From contig OZ242007.1 in NCBI GenBank assembly GCA_965204695.1, positions 2,046,001 through 2,110,000 on the forward strand: a stretch of DNA of 64,000 nucleotides. Reading direction: 5' to 3'. A program made the position numbers and the translations under genes. Positions 51,987 to 61,277 of this stretch are shown piece after piece (the stretch's first letter is position 1; each line of letters opens with the position of its first letter). Source of the stretch: JAHEKD01 sp965204695. GTDB lineage: Bacteria; Pseudomonadota; Gammaproteobacteria; Arenicellales; JAHEKD01. The notes under the pieces are model-generated. The model ran no database searches, was not told where the DNA came from, and saw only the letters and a list, made by a program, of their open reading frames with translations.

Positions 51987-53534
51987 TTACCAGGAACCGT
52001 TAGTCTTGAAATCCTCGACCGCATTACGCAAACTGGCTTCGATTTCATCATTGTAATCATTGGATTCATTAATGTTGTCCAATAAATCAGAGAAATTAGA
52101 TTTCACGTAAGCTTGCATAGCCGCTTCACAGTCAACCACCTTATTTACATCAACGTCATCCAAATAACCTTCGTTGGCCGCAAACAACGACAGCGACATT
52201 TCCGCCACTGACATTGGGCTATACTGCTTTTGTTTCATCAATTCAGTAACTCGCTGACCACGCTCCAACTGCTTACGAGTTGCTTCGTCCAAGTCAGAAG
52301 CAAACTGTGAGAAGGCCGCCAATTCACGATATTGGGCTAATGCTAAACGAACGCCGCCACCTAGCTTCTTAACAATTTTGGTTTGTGCCGCTCCACCTAC
52401 ACGCGATACCGATAAGCCCGCGTTAATCGCCGGACGAATACCAGCGTTAAATAAATCTGATTCCAGGAAGATCTGACCGTCTGTAATCGAGATTACGTTG
52501 GTCGGTACGAACGCTGATACGTCACCGGCTTGTGTTTCGATGATCGGTAATGCTGTTAATGAACCTGTTTTACCAGTCACTGCACCATCTGTAGCTTTGC
52601 TAACGAAATCTTCGTTTACACGTGAAGAACGTTCTAACAAACGTGAGTGCAAGTAGAAAACGTCACCTGGATAGGCTTCACGACCTGGAGGTCGTCTTAA
52701 TAACAAGGAAACCTGACGATAAGCCCAGGCCTGTTTAGTTAAATCGTCATAAATAATGAGCGCATCTTCACCTTTATCACGGAAGTACTCACCCATTGAA
52801 CAACCAGAGTAAGGCGCAATGTATTGCATGGCGGCACTTTCTGCCGCTGATGCTGCAACTACAATAGTGTGCTGCATCGCATCATGCTCTTCAAGCTTAC
52901 GTACTACACCGGCGATTGAAGACGCTTTTTGTCCTACCGCAACGTAGATACATTTGATGCCAGTACCCTTTTGGTTGATGATAGCGTCAATCGCGACCGC
53001 TGTTTTACCTGTTTGGCGGTCACCGATGATCAACTCACGTTGACCTCGGCCGATTGGCACCATTGAGTCAATCGATTTCAGACCTGTTTGTACCGGTTGG
53101 TCTACACTTTGACGTGTGATTACACCCGGGGCAACCTTCTCAATTGGAGAAGTGCCTTCTGCCGTAATTGGGCCTTTGCCGTCAATCGGGTTACCCAAAG
53201 CATCGACGACACGGCCTAATAAGCCTTCACCGACTGGCACCTCAAGGATACGACCAGTACACTTAACTTTGTCACCTTCAGTAATGTGCTCGTAATCACC
53301 CAGGATTACCGCACCGACTGAATCTTGTTCCAGGTTAAGGGCCAGACCAAATGTATCATTTGGGAATTCCAACATCTCGCCTTGCAGCGCATCGGCCAGA
53401 CCGTGAATGCGGGTGATACCGTCAGTCAAACTAACGACCGTTCCTTCATTACGAGATTCCGCCGCTGTATCAAAACCGGCGATGCGTTGTTTAATCAGTT
53501 CACTGATTTCTGAAGGGCTTAATTGCATGGACAT
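51987..53534 (-). CDS. atpA: ATP synthase alpha subunit
   Basis: A 515-residue regulatory F1 subunit with P-loop GDRQTGKTA, ALIIYDDLTKQAWAYRQ, RPPGREAYPGDVFYLHSRLLER and the Arg finger region ISVSRVGGAAQTK (here LSVSRVGGAAQTK). Length and sequence are typical for Gammaproteobacteria. It alternates with beta in the hexamer and binds the b and delta subunits. Confidence 0.97.
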   Translation of the reverse strand: MSMQLSPSEISELIKQRIAGFDTAAESRNEGTVVSLTDGITRIHGLADALQGEMLEFPNDTFGLALNLEQDSVGAVILGDYEHITEGDKVKCTGRILEVPVGEGLLGRVVDALGNPIDGKGPITAEGTSPIEKVAPGVITRQSVDQPVQTGLKSIDSMVPIGRGQRELIIGDRQTGKTAVAIDAIINQKGTGIKCIYVAVGQKASSIAGVVRKLEEHDAMQHTIVVAASAAESAAMQYIAPYSGCSMGEYFRDKGEDALIIYDDLTKQAWAYRQVSLLLRRPPGREAYPGDVFYLHSRLLERSSRVNEDFVSKATDGAVTGKTGSLTALPIIETQAGDVSAFVPTNVISITDGQIFLESDLFNAGIRPAINAGLSVSRVGGAAQTKIVKKLGGGVRLALAQYRELAAFSQFASDLDEATRKQLERGQRVTELMKQKQYSPMSVAEMSLSLFAANEGYLDDVDVNKVVDCEAAMQAYVKSNFSDLLDNINESNDYNDEIEASLRNAVEDFKTNGSW

Positions 53535-53551
53535 ATTCGTTATCCTCTAAA

Positions 53552-54088
53552 TCAAGCACGAATCGTGCTTGCCAATTTTTCCAGTTTGGTGCGTACTGAT
53601 CCGTCGATGACCGTGTCACCGGCTCGAATCAAAATGCCACCCATTAAATCCTCGTTTACACTAGGATTAAGTTTTACTTTTTTACCAAAATGCTTTTCCA
53701 GCGATGCACTGAGCTTTTCGAGTTGGGCATCGTCCAACGGTAAAGCTGATTCAACATCCGCTTCCACCATCGATTCTGCTTCAGCTCTGAGTTCTTCAAA
53801 GCGTGTAGCAATCGCACCGATAGCGTTAAGACGACCGTTTTCGATCAAGGTATCGACCAGGTTCGATCCTTGTTCATCAATATTGTCTGCACAAACCGAT
53901 TTGATTAATTCAGCCATTTTGGCTTTGTCAGCAAAGGGATCTTCGACCAAGGACTGCATGGTGTCATCGGCGACAACATTGCTTAACAAAGCTAATGCAT
54001 CAGACCATTTATCAAAGTCTTTACCTTCTGACGCCAGATCAAACAGCGCTTTAGCGTAAGGTCGTGCTATGGTGCTTATCTCAGACAT
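53552..54088 (-). CDS. atpH: ATP synthase delta subunit
   Basis: A 178-residue peripheral-stalk subunit linking F1 to the b dimer. It starts with STIARPYAKALFDLA, and the C-terminal stretch GGILIRAGDTVIDGSVRTKL is canonical. It lies 12 bp behind atpF and 17 bp before atpA. Confidence 0.95.
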   Translation of the reverse strand: MSEISTIARPYAKALFDLASEGKDFDKWSDALALLSNVVADDTMQSLVEDPFADKAKMAELIKSVCADNIDEQGSNLVDTLIENGRLNAIGAIATRFEELRAEAESMVEADVESALPLDDAQLEKLSASLEKHFGKKVKLNPSVNEDLMGGILIRAGDTVIDGSVRTKLEKLASTIRA

Positions 54089-54100
54089 TCAGCTCAATCC

Positions 54101-54571
54101 TTATAATTTAGCTGCCAAATCATCTAGCATGTCAGCGTGCACAGAGGCATCGACTTCACGTGCCAAAATTTTAGACGCACCTTCAACCGACAATGCTGCT
54201 ACTTGGCCACGAAGTTGCTCTTTGGCCATGTTAACTTCCTTGTCGATTTCGCCGCGTGCTGCTGCCAGAATGCGCTCGCCTTCGGCTTTGGCGCCTTCTT
54301 TGGCTTCGTCAACGATCTCACCGCCACGTTTTTCTGCTTTGTTTAAGATCTCAGCAGCTTGTGTTTTTGCTTCAGCGATGACTTGTTGGGCCTGCTCTTC
54401 ACCTAAAGCCTGTGCTTGCTGACCTTTTTCAGCCGCAGCCAGACCATCGGCGATTTTGGCGCGACGTTCTGCTAATGAATTGATGATTGGTGTCCAGACA
54501 TATTTTTTGGTAAACCAGACGAAGATCACAAAGACGATCATCTGTCCAATTAGAGTGAGATTAATATTCAT
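54101..54571 (-). CDS. atpF: ATP synthase b subunit
   Basis: A 156-residue peripheral-stalk subunit. The N-terminal membrane anchor is NLTLIGQMIVFVIFVWFTKK, followed by a long charged helix rich in Ala, Glu and Lys that dimerises as a coiled coil. The length matches the E. coli b subunit (156). A single copy is present, so the stalk is a homodimer. Confidence 0.96.
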   Translation of the reverse strand: MNINLTLIGQMIVFVIFVWFTKKYVWTPIINSLAERRAKIADGLAAAEKGQQAQALGEEQAQQVIAEAKTQAAEILNKAEKRGGEIVDEAKEGAKAEGERILAAARGEIDKEVNMAKEQLRGQVAALSVEGASKILAREVDASVHADMLDDLAAKL

Positions 54572-54612
54572 CTCGTTTCTCCGTTAAATGTCAGTACGAG
54601 CAATGTTGTTAG

Positions 54613-54843
54613 TTATGCGACCGCGAAAATCACATACATTGCAATACCCACCGCGATCATTGGTACGGCGTCAACCAGACCCATGACGATGAAGAACTGT
54701 GTACGTAGCATAGGAATCAGTTCAGGTTGACGCGCAGCGCCTTCCAGAAAACGACCACCAAGAATACCCACGCCCACGGCAGCGCCTACAGCGCCTAGTC
54801 CCATCATAATTGCGCCAGCAATATAGAGCAGTGCTTGTTCCAT
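54613..54843 (-). CDS. atpE: ATP synthase c subunit
   Basis: A 76-residue hairpin of two membrane helices forming the proton-driven ring. The ion-binding Asp is residue 58 in GLVDAVPMIAVG, and the loop RQPE is intact. The acidic residue without the Gln/Ser/Thr set of sodium types suggests proton coupling. Confidence 0.96.
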   Translation of the reverse strand: MEQALLYIAGAIMMGLGAVGAAVGVGILGGRFLEGAARQPELIPMLRTQFFIVMGLVDAVPMIAVGIAMYVIFAVA

Positions 54844-54891
54844 TGTTATCTCCGAAAAGTAATATTAAAAGTTAATTGTTAAAAAGTTACC

Positions 54892-55764
54892 TTAATGATC
54901 ATGAGTGGTGTGTGCCATATCCATATACACAATCGTCAAGACCATAAATATAAACGCTTGCAGGGTGATGACCAGAATGTGGAACACCGCCCAGATAAAC
55001 TGTAATACGCCACCAAACATACTCAGGATAATGTTTGATCCGTACATTAATGCGATCAAGATAAAAATCATCTCACCGGCATACATGTTGCCGAACAACC
55101 GTAGTGAGTGAGAAATCGGCTTGGCAATCAAGCTCACGCCTTCAAGGAATAGATTGATCGGTATAAAAAGTACTTTCAGTATTGGATTTTTAGCTTCAAA
55201 CGGATGTAGCGTAAGTTCACCGAGGAAACCACCAACGCCTTTCACCTTGAAGCTGTAATAAATCATTAAGAAGAATACACCCAGTGCCATGCCAAAGGTG
55301 ACATTGGGATCTGTGGTTGGCACCACTTTTTGATATTCAATACCCAATGCCATCAAGCCCATGGGAATCAAATCTACGGGCACCAAGTCCATCAGATTCA
55401 TCAAGAATATCCAGACAAACAAGGTTAGGGCTAAAGGTGCTACTAAATCATTCTTGCCGGTAAAAGTACTGCGCACGTTTTCGTCAATAAAATCAATGAT
55501 CCATTCAACGAAGTTAACAAATGCACCCGGTTCTCCTGCTGTGGCTTTATCAGCTGCGCGTTTGAAAATCCAGACAAATAGTGCCCCAAGAATGATTGAC
55601 CAGAACATTGAATCCAGATGAATGGCCCAAAACCCCATATCTTTGGCTTCCTGGGCGCCATGAGCGATGCTCCAGCCATTTTCTGGATGATGACCAAAAG
55701 TCAGGTTCTGCAAATGGTGCTTAATGTATTCGGAGGATGTTTGTGTTCCGCTTCCGCTTGCCAT
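54892..55764 (-). CDS. atpB: ATP synthase a subunit
   Basis: A 290-residue stator channel with five to six helices. The essential Arg lies in SLRLFGNMYAGEMIFILIAL. The N-terminal His-rich region and the C-terminal HTTHDH tail resemble marine relatives. It couples proton flow to c-ring rotation and is the second gene of the operon. Confidence 0.96.
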   Translation of the reverse strand: MASGSGTQTSSEYIKHHLQNLTFGHHPENGWSIAHGAQEAKDMGFWAIHLDSMFWSIILGALFVWIFKRAADKATAGEPGAFVNFVEWIIDFIDENVRSTFTGKNDLVAPLALTLFVWIFLMNLMDLVPVDLIPMGLMALGIEYQKVVPTTDPNVTFGMALGVFFLMIYYSFKVKGVGGFLGELTLHPFEAKNPILKVLFIPINLFLEGVSLIAKPISHSLRLFGNMYAGEMIFILIALMYGSNIILSMFGGVLQFIWAVFHILVITLQAFIFMVLTIVYMDMAHTTHDH

Positions 55765-55788
55765 TTAACTTCTCTTGTATATTAAGTC

Positions 55789-56160
55789 CTATTCTTTCAG
55801 CAACGGGGCAAAAATCACTGCCAACTGTGTTGCTATAAACCCCACTAATACCATTATTGGTTCCAGTGGTTTTACAAATACAATAACCAATCCTAAAAGG
55901 GCCGCAGCCAATAGGTACTTGATTAACGCACCTGAATAAAAAGCGACCAGAATCATATTGGCATCCTGATCGTTCAACTTAAACGCTATAAATGATGCTG
56001 CCGCGGTGGGAATAATGCTGGTTAATGCTCCAAGCATACTGGAATATCCCGCTATCCATCCTTTTATGGCGAATACAATCGCCGCTATCACTATAGCGAT
56101 CAGAACCTGTAATAAAATGACCCGCAGCGCAATATGCAGCCGATCAGAATCTCGTGTCAT
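55789..56160 (-). CDS. atpI: ATP synthase assembly protein I
   Basis: A 123-residue membrane protein with four helices, first in the operon. AtpI-type proteins help assemble the c-ring. The sequence contains GYSSMLGALTSIIPTAAASFIAF and the usual GALIKYLLAAALLG. A sigma70 promoter lies 69 bp upstream. Confidence 0.9.
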   Translation of the reverse strand: MTRDSDRLHIALRVILLQVLIAIVIAAIVFAIKGWIAGYSSMLGALTSIIPTAAASFIAFKLNDQDANMILVAFYSGALIKYLLAAALLGLVIVFVKPLEPIMVLVGFIATQLAVIFAPLLKE

Positions 56161-56228
56161 TGAACTGGTTCCGATTAAAAGTAATCTTTTTCAGCCTTTA
56201 TACCCTGAAGGTATTCCAGCGAAACGCA

Positions 56229-56257
56229 AGTATATTAGCGACAATGCATAGGGTCAA
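56229..56257 (-). promoter_or_regulatory. Sigma70 promoter of the atp operon
   Basis: On the minus strand TTGACC, a 17-bp spacer and TATACT match the consensus closely. It is positioned 69 bp upstream of atpI. Confidence 0.75.
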
Positions 56258-56427
56258 GCAATGTGCAAAATAGATTTAATATTTACTTGAGGTGTTCATT
56301 GGTCAGTATTTAGCTTGCATTTCATTCGAATTTGAGAATGTGTGCCAGATTAATTGTCTTTGTTCATTGATAAATAAAGCTAAAACTAATTTAGTTAAGT
56401 TTCTGTTTAGCCTGACATTCTTAAACT

Positions 56428-56679
56428 TTGCCTCTAAAACAAACCACAATAATTTTGAAACTAAAAACTCAATTCCTCATTGTCAGCGTTGTCTTATTAA
56501 TTGGGATAACAAGCTTAATTATGGAAAGCGCATTTTATGGCCATCTTAACGAACAGGGTGTATTGCAGGAAAGCCTGTTCTTACCATTAGGTACTATATG
56601 TTGTTTACTAGGTATTGTGCTTATGGCCCTTGTGTTATTACGCCTTCTTATACACAAACTAAAAGCCTTAATTAGTTAA
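56428..56679 (+). CDS. Small membrane protein (DUF3955-like)
   Basis: A protein of up to 83 residues with two membrane helices (about 13-31 and 52-75) separated by ESAFYGHLNEQGVLQESLFLP, a motif I associate with DUF3955. All starts in the frame are TTG; position 56455 would give 74 residues and may be the real one. The 3' end overlaps parB by 8 bases on the opposite strand. Confidence 0.55.
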   Translation: MPLKQTTIILKLKTQFLIVSVVLLIGITSLIMESAFYGHLNEQGVLQESLFLPLGTICCLLGIVLMALVLLRLLIHKLKALIS

Positions 56680-57580
56680 TCCTCTTCAAAATCCCATCTA
56701 ACTCATCCAGGCTGTGGTATTCGATGACTAATTTGCCTTTTTTACGGCCTGGTCGGATACTGACTTTAGCGGCCAGTTTGTCGGAAAGTTCGGATTCAAG
56801 TCGTATCACATCCGCATCTTTAGCCAGGTGTGAAATGCGACTTTTTGTAGCGGGATTTTGCATCTGACGGACTTTTTTCTCGGTATCGCGCACTGTTAGT
56901 CCACGCGAAATAATCGCTTGGGAAAGCGAAATTTGGTCATTATCAGATAACGACAATAAAGCACGAGCATGGCCCATATCCAATTCACCGCTTTCCACAT
57001 AATCACGAACTTTGGGATTTAAACTCAGTAATCGCAACAAATTGGTTACTGCAGTGCGAGAACGTCCAATCTGGGTAGCTATTTGCTCATGGGTAGCGCC
57101 AAATTCGTCCATGAGTCGCTTCAAACCCATAGCCTCTTCGATAGGATTTAGATCTTCGCGTTGAATGTTTTCTATCAAGGCAACCGCCAGGGCAGCTTGA
57201 TCGGAGACTTCCTTTACGACTGCTGGAATTGTTTCTAATCCTGCTCTTTGGCTAGCACGCCAACGCCTGTGACCGGCCAGAATTTCATAACGGCCGCCCG
57301 ATTTTGATCTCACAAGAATAGGCTGAATTAATCCTTCGGACTTAATGGAGCCCGCTAACTCTTCCAAAGCTTGTTCATCCATGTGGGTACGTGGCTGATA
57401 GCTGCCGGTATCGAGTAGATCAACTGGGATATTTTTATAAGGTGACTTATCGGCGGTGGCGGTAGATTCACTAGTGGATGCTGATTTTGTGGAGTCTAAT
57501 TCCTGCTCACTTGATTCTTTACGCACTTCTCCTAATAATGCATCCAATCCACGACCTAGTCGATTCTTCTTAGCGTTCAT
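56672..57580 (-). CDS. parB: Chromosome partitioning protein ParB
   Basis: A 302-residue CTP-dependent DNA clamp binding parS. N-terminal NRLGRGLDALLGE, the CTPase box GRYEILAGHRRWRASQRAG, the HTH (ATHEQIATQIGRSRTAVTNLLRLL) and the C-terminal dimer domain are in order. ParB loads on parS near the origin and works with ParA. The start overlaps parA by 4 bases. Confidence 0.96.
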   Translation of the reverse strand: MNAKKNRLGRGLDALLGEVRKESSEQELDSTKSASTSESTATADKSPYKNIPVDLLDTGSYQPRTHMDEQALEELAGSIKSEGLIQPILVRSKSGGRYEILAGHRRWRASQRAGLETIPAVVKEVSDQAALAVALIENIQREDLNPIEEAMGLKRLMDEFGATHEQIATQIGRSRTAVTNLLRLLSLNPKVRDYVESGELDMGHARALLSLSDNDQISLSQAIISRGLTVRDTEKKVRQMQNPATKSRISHLAKDADVIRLESELSDKLAAKVSIRPGRKKGKLVIEYHSLDELDGILKRIN

Positions 57581-58755
57581 ATTGATGTATTGGTTAACGG
57601 TTTGGGTTCATCATGTTGTTCTGGTAGTTCATCTTCTGCTATTTTTCCCGTCTGCTGATTAGCCAAACTGCTGTGTGTTTCGGTTGCTTGCTGCTCTGGC
57701 CGCTGTTGATTTTGATTATCCTGTGGTTGTTCTTGTGTCGCCTGGTTATCGGAAGATGAGGACTGTTTTTCTTCGGCTTGAACAGCCTCAGTTAAATTCT
57801 GCGGAGGCTGCGATGCATTTTGATTTGATGCTGTCTCAGTGTCTTCGACTATTTCAGATTCCATCCCTGCTGATTGTGGTTCGTTGGTTGATACCTGTGT
57901 GTCTGCTGTGGCGGCCAAGGCAGATGTGAAATCTGGTTGTTCTTCCACTTCAGCCTCGTTTTCATCTTCTTGTGTTTGTTCGTCCTCATCAGGCTGATTT
58001 TGACGAATCAAAAATTCTCCAGCCAGATTCAAATAGGCCGTGGCACCTTTTGATGTTTTGTCGTATTCAATGACCGACACACCATAACCAGGTGCTTCAG
58101 CCACTCTGACATTACGGGGAATGAATGTTTTATACACTTTGCCGGGGAAATGTTCGATAAGTTGTTGCGAAACTTCAATCGATAAGGTATTACGGCCATC
58201 GTACATGGTACGCAGTAAGCCCTCGATTCTAAGTCCGGGATTGAGTGTGTATTTGATCTTATCAACGGTGCTGATCAACGCACTCAATCCTTCCAAAGCA
58301 TAATATTCACATTGGATCGGAATCAATACCGATTTGGCCGCTGTCAGTGCATTAATGGTGAGAATATTTAATGACGGCGGGCAATCGACAAAAATATAGT
58401 CGTAATTATTCTCTATTTGCATCAAAAGTGCTTTGAGACGGACTTCACGATCTGGTAATTCCAACATTTCAATTTGAGCACCTGCTAGATCATCATTGGC
58501 CGCCAGAATGTCGATGCCAGTTTCAGTTTTTTCTATGGCATCACTGATATTCGCTTCGCCCAGCAAAACATCATAGGAACCCGCTTCAAATTCGTTTTTC
58601 ATCACCCCGCAACCTACAGTGGCATTACCTTGTGGGTCGAGGTCTACGATCATGACTTTGCGACCGATATTAACCAATGCAGCACATAGATTTATGCAAG
58701 TGGTGGTTTTACCCACACCACCTTTTTGATTGGTGACTGCAATAATTTTCGCCAT
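57577..58755 (-). CDS. parA: Chromosome partitioning ATPase ParA with long C-terminal tail
   Basis: A 392-residue ATPase. The first about 260 residues are a standard Soj-type ParA: deviant Walker A KGGVGKTT, DLDPQGNATVGCG, DCPPSLNILT and the late TSKGATAYLNLAGE. About 130 further residues are rich in Gln, Glu, Asp, Ser and Thr and look disordered; ordinary Soj proteins are about 260 long. The ATG at 58755 (MAKIIAV) is chosen over one two codons earlier. It is the middle gene of rsmG-parA-parB. Confidence 0.94.
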   Translation of the reverse strand: MAKIIAVTNQKGGVGKTTTCINLCAALVNIGRKVMIVDLDPQGNATVGCGVMKNEFEAGSYDVLLGEANISDAIEKTETGIDILAANDDLAGAQIEMLELPDREVRLKALLMQIENNYDYIFVDCPPSLNILTINALTAAKSVLIPIQCEYYALEGLSALISTVDKIKYTLNPGLRIEGLLRTMYDGRNTLSIEVSQQLIEHFPGKVYKTFIPRNVRVAEAPGYGVSVIEYDKTSKGATAYLNLAGEFLIRQNQPDEDEQTQEDENEAEVEEQPDFTSALAATADTQVSTNEPQSAGMESEIVEDTETASNQNASQPPQNLTEAVQAEEKQSSSSDNQATQEQPQDNQNQQRPEQQATETHSSLANQQTGKIAEDELPEQHDEPKPLTNTSI

Positions 58756-58766
58756 CGGCATACTAT

Positions 58767-59432
58767 CTATTCGTTATCGATTATGATCAGGTGTCGCTCG
58801 GCATCGAGTCCAAACACAGCCACCGATTTTACCTCATAGTTCACTTGCATGTGATGTAACTCGGATAATTCTTGCTCTGGATAGCGGCCTTTCATGACGA
58901 TCATTCGACCTGAGTCGGCGATTAAAGGTTTAGCAAGTCGATAAATCACTGCCAATGAGGAAAATGCTCGAGTAACTACAGTTTCATACAATGAATCTGG
59001 CTGATAGTCTTCGGCACGTTGATGTTGCGGATAAATTTTGACTAGCCGAAGTTTACTTTTTATATGTTCTAGAAATTGAATTTTCTTGTTGCGTGCATCA
59101 AGCAGGGTGAATGATTTTTCTGGGTTTGCAATTGCCAGAGGCACACCAGGCAAGCCACCACCTGTTCCCACATCCAATATTCGATTCCCTTTTAAATCAT
59201 CAATAACCGACAGGCTGTCTAAAAGATGATGAGAAATAAAATCTTGTTTATTAATAGAAGTCAGATTAATTTTCTTATTCCAATGAAATAATTCGGTTTG
59301 ATATAGCTGGAATTGTTCCACTTGGTGCCGGTCGAAGCGATAACCTGCATTATTAAGAGTTTGAGTTAGCTCTTGAATTGTTGCTCCGCAACCTCGCTCT
59401 TGTTTCTTGGTTTCGCTTCTATTCCGTTCCAT
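58767..59432 (-). CDS. rsmG: 16S rRNA m7G527 methyltransferase RsmG
   Basis: A 221-residue SAM-dependent enzyme methylating N7 of G527 in 16S rRNA. The SAM motif is DVGTGGGLPGVPLAI, followed by RNKKIQFLEHI and VVTRAFSSLAVI. It is slightly longer than E. coli RsmG (207) at the N terminus. In most relatives mnmG lies immediately upstream; here a methyltransferase gene and a repeat-like segment occupy that place. Confidence 0.94.
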   Translation of the reverse strand: MERNRSETKKQERGCGATIQELTQTLNNAGYRFDRHQVEQFQLYQTELFHWNKKINLTSINKQDFISHHLLDSLSVIDDLKGNRILDVGTGGGLPGVPLAIANPEKSFTLLDARNKKIQFLEHIKSKLRLVKIYPQHQRAEDYQPDSLYETVVTRAFSSLAVIYRLAKPLIADSGRMIVMKGRYPEQELSELHHMQVNYEVKSVAVFGLDAERHLIIIDNE

Positions 59433-59469
59433 GTTCGAAATGCATTACTTTTGGGAAACCCGTCCCCTT

Positions 59470-59550
59470 TTACTCCCGCTGAAAGGGGGAGAATACTTTA
59501 ACCCAGGTTTCAATTTAGGAAATTTCTCCCCTTTCAGGGGAGGATAGGTG
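59470..59550. repeat. Imperfect inverted repeat
   Basis: TGAAAGGGGGAGAA near 59480 and TTCTCCCCTTTCA near 59525 are complementary apart from one extra G. The segment lies between rsmG and the methyltransferase gene on the same strand and could terminate or separate transcription. Confidence 0.4.
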
Positions 59551-59556
59551 AGGTTA

Positions 59557-60192
59557 TTATTTTTTTTGATAAACACAAAACCAGCCATCTCGCTCGGCAC
59601 CTTTGAAATAACTTTCTTTAATACGTTCAACCTTCTTGAGTTTATTTATATCTATCAGATTCTCAAACTTATCTTCAAAACCTGCCTGCTGCCATAAATC
59701 TTTATGAACTGTTAATGCTAGATAACCGCTTGGTTTTAAGATTCGTGTTAATTCATCTAAAGGCTCAGGTCCTACATGCCCGTGAGTGAATGTGCCTGAA
59801 CTAATAATCGCCGCATAAGAATCGTCGTCAAATTGCAAAGGTTGATTCAAATCAGCGATAAATAATTCCCGATAAATCCTCTTTTCTCCAGCCACTGTAA
59901 CCATTTCAGGCGAATAATCCAACCCATCAATATTTTGATAGCCAAGCTTAACTAACGCATCTGCAGTCAAACCCGTGCCACAGCCTACATCTAACACTAA
60001 GCCCTTTTGTTGCTTGAAATACCGGGTCAACGCCTGGGCAATCTTGTCTGGAGACAGGTAATCCAGGCCTTCCATCATTTGGGCATCGTAGTCTTGTGCC
60101 CACTTTTTATAGAAAGCTAATTGAGACACTTCGTCGTCTGTGGCATAGGCTTCTTTTAAGAATTGTTCGGCTTTATCTGATTTTTTATTCAT
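59557..60192 (-). CDS. SAM-dependent methyltransferase (class I)
   Basis: A 211-residue Rossmann methyltransferase with motif I in LDVGCGTGLTADALVKLG, the acidic motif II GLDYSPEMV, and AAIISSGTFTHGHVGPEPLDELTRILKPSGYLAL. It resembles the UbiE/small-molecule group. The substrate is unknown. The gene overlaps the lipocalin gene by 8 bases, so the two are coupled. Confidence 0.85.
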   Translation of the reverse strand: MNKKSDKAEQFLKEAYATDDEVSQLAFYKKWAQDYDAQMMEGLDYLSPDKIAQALTRYFKQQKGLVLDVGCGTGLTADALVKLGYQNIDGLDYSPEMVTVAGEKRIYRELFIADLNQPLQFDDDSYAAIISSGTFTHGHVGPEPLDELTRILKPSGYLALTVHKDLWQQAGFEDKFENLIDINKLKKVERIKESYFKGAERDGWFCVYQKK

Positions 60193-60718
60193 CGACTTGC
60201 CTTACTAAAATTAATTCATCAATGTTAAAACCTTTACTTTCGGCGATGGCATAAAATTTCTGCAACAAATCATCACTGATCTTTGGCGTACGAGATAAAA
60301 ACCATAAGTAAGATTCATCTGGCCCGGCAATAAATGCATATTGATAGTTTTCTCTATCCAACTCAAAGACCACATAAGAACCATAAAACGGCCCAAAGAA
60401 TGAGACTTTAAGGTAGCCGCTGGTTTGACTCTCTACAAAATAAGCTTTACCGATGGCTTGTTGCCATTGGTTTTTATTTTTGTCGAAACCACGATTAACA
60501 ACCTTAACACCACCATCATCTCGCAGTGAATATTCCGCACTGACCTGCTCAAGTCCCCGTTCAAAACGATGATCAAGACGAGCGATTTCATACCACTTAC
60601 CCAGATACCTGTTCAGTTCAAAATCCCTGACAGGCATGACTGTGGGTGGATAACCCAGACAGCCCGACTGCAAAAAGATGCACACTAAAATCAGACAAAT
60701 ACTAAACCATTTATTCAC
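60185..60718 (-). CDS. Outer-membrane lipoprotein lipocalin (Blc-like)
   Basis: A 177-residue lipocalin with signal and lipobox (LQSGC) and the first signature GKWYEIARLDHRFERG. The barrel continues with WFLSRTPKISDDLLQKF at the typical Blc position. Blc proteins bind lysophospholipids or other lipids at the outer membrane under stress. Cotranscribed with the methyltransferase gene. Confidence 0.93.
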   Translation of the reverse strand: MNKWFSICLILVCIFLQSGCLGYPPTVMPVRDFELNRYLGKWYEIARLDHRFERGLEQVSAEYSLRDDGGVKVVNRGFDKNKNQWQQAIGKAYFVESQTSGYLKVSFFGPFYGSYVVFELDRENYQYAFIAGPDESYLWFLSRTPKISDDLLQKFYAIAESKGFNIDELILVRQVDE

Positions 60719-60781
60719 GTCACATTGACTCTGTAGTTGATAAGTTCAAAGTCAATTAACCATATCATACGTTGCTTAATT

Positions 60782-61207
60782 ATGAATACTGTCTGGTTAG
60801 CTCTTGCTAACATCGCCATAGCAATATGGGTTGGAACGATTGTCTATCAATCATCTGTCATGGCTGCGTGCGTATTTAGAACGTTAAAGGCCAATCAGGC
60901 TAGTGCTTTTTTAAGAGTTATATTCCCCAGTTTTTATAAACTTGGCTTGATCTGCGCATTAACATTACTGCTGAGTCTGTCATTCTTATTATTACTGGAT
61001 TGGAACATCATTAATTTGGGTTTACTGCTTGTGGCAATCGTCATGACCTTGTGTCAAGTTATTTCAATTTGGTTGGTGCCTAAAATTAATGCCGCTAAAG
61101 ATTTTCGCAATCCATTGTTCAAAAAACTACATACCATCAGTGTTTTACTCACCGTGTTTATTCTCATTTGTGGTGTTGGAATACTTATTTTGCTGGTGCA
61201 ACTTTAG
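60782..61207 (+). CDS. DUF4149-like membrane protein
   Basis: A 141-residue protein with four membrane helices (MNTVWLALANIAIAIWVG and later). It resembles DUF4149/TMEM205-type proteins, with VYQSSVMAACVFRTLKANQA between helices 1 and 2. The ATG at 60782 is preferred to a start 15 codons upstream because the hydrophobic helix begins directly after it. The function is unknown. Confidence 0.6.
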   Translation: MNTVWLALANIAIAIWVGTIVYQSSVMAACVFRTLKANQASAFLRVIFPSFYKLGLICALTLLLSLSFLLLLDWNIINLGLLLVAIVMTLCQVISIWLVPKINAAKDFRNPLFKKLHTISVLLTVFILICGVGILILLVQL

Positions 61208-61277
61208 TGAGATTGCATTTGGTCTTTATGGTTAGATGAGCTAAATTTAGGATCTGCATCATAGATCGAGTCAGCTC

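Noticed and set aside
56292..56549. 85-codon ORF upstream of the atp operon
   Set aside because: Overlaps the better small membrane protein frame and has atypical composition without a start signal.
59445..59630. 61-codon ORF between rsmG and the methyltransferase
   Set aside because: It runs through the inverted-repeat segment and overlaps the methyltransferase 3' end; sequence looks non-protein.
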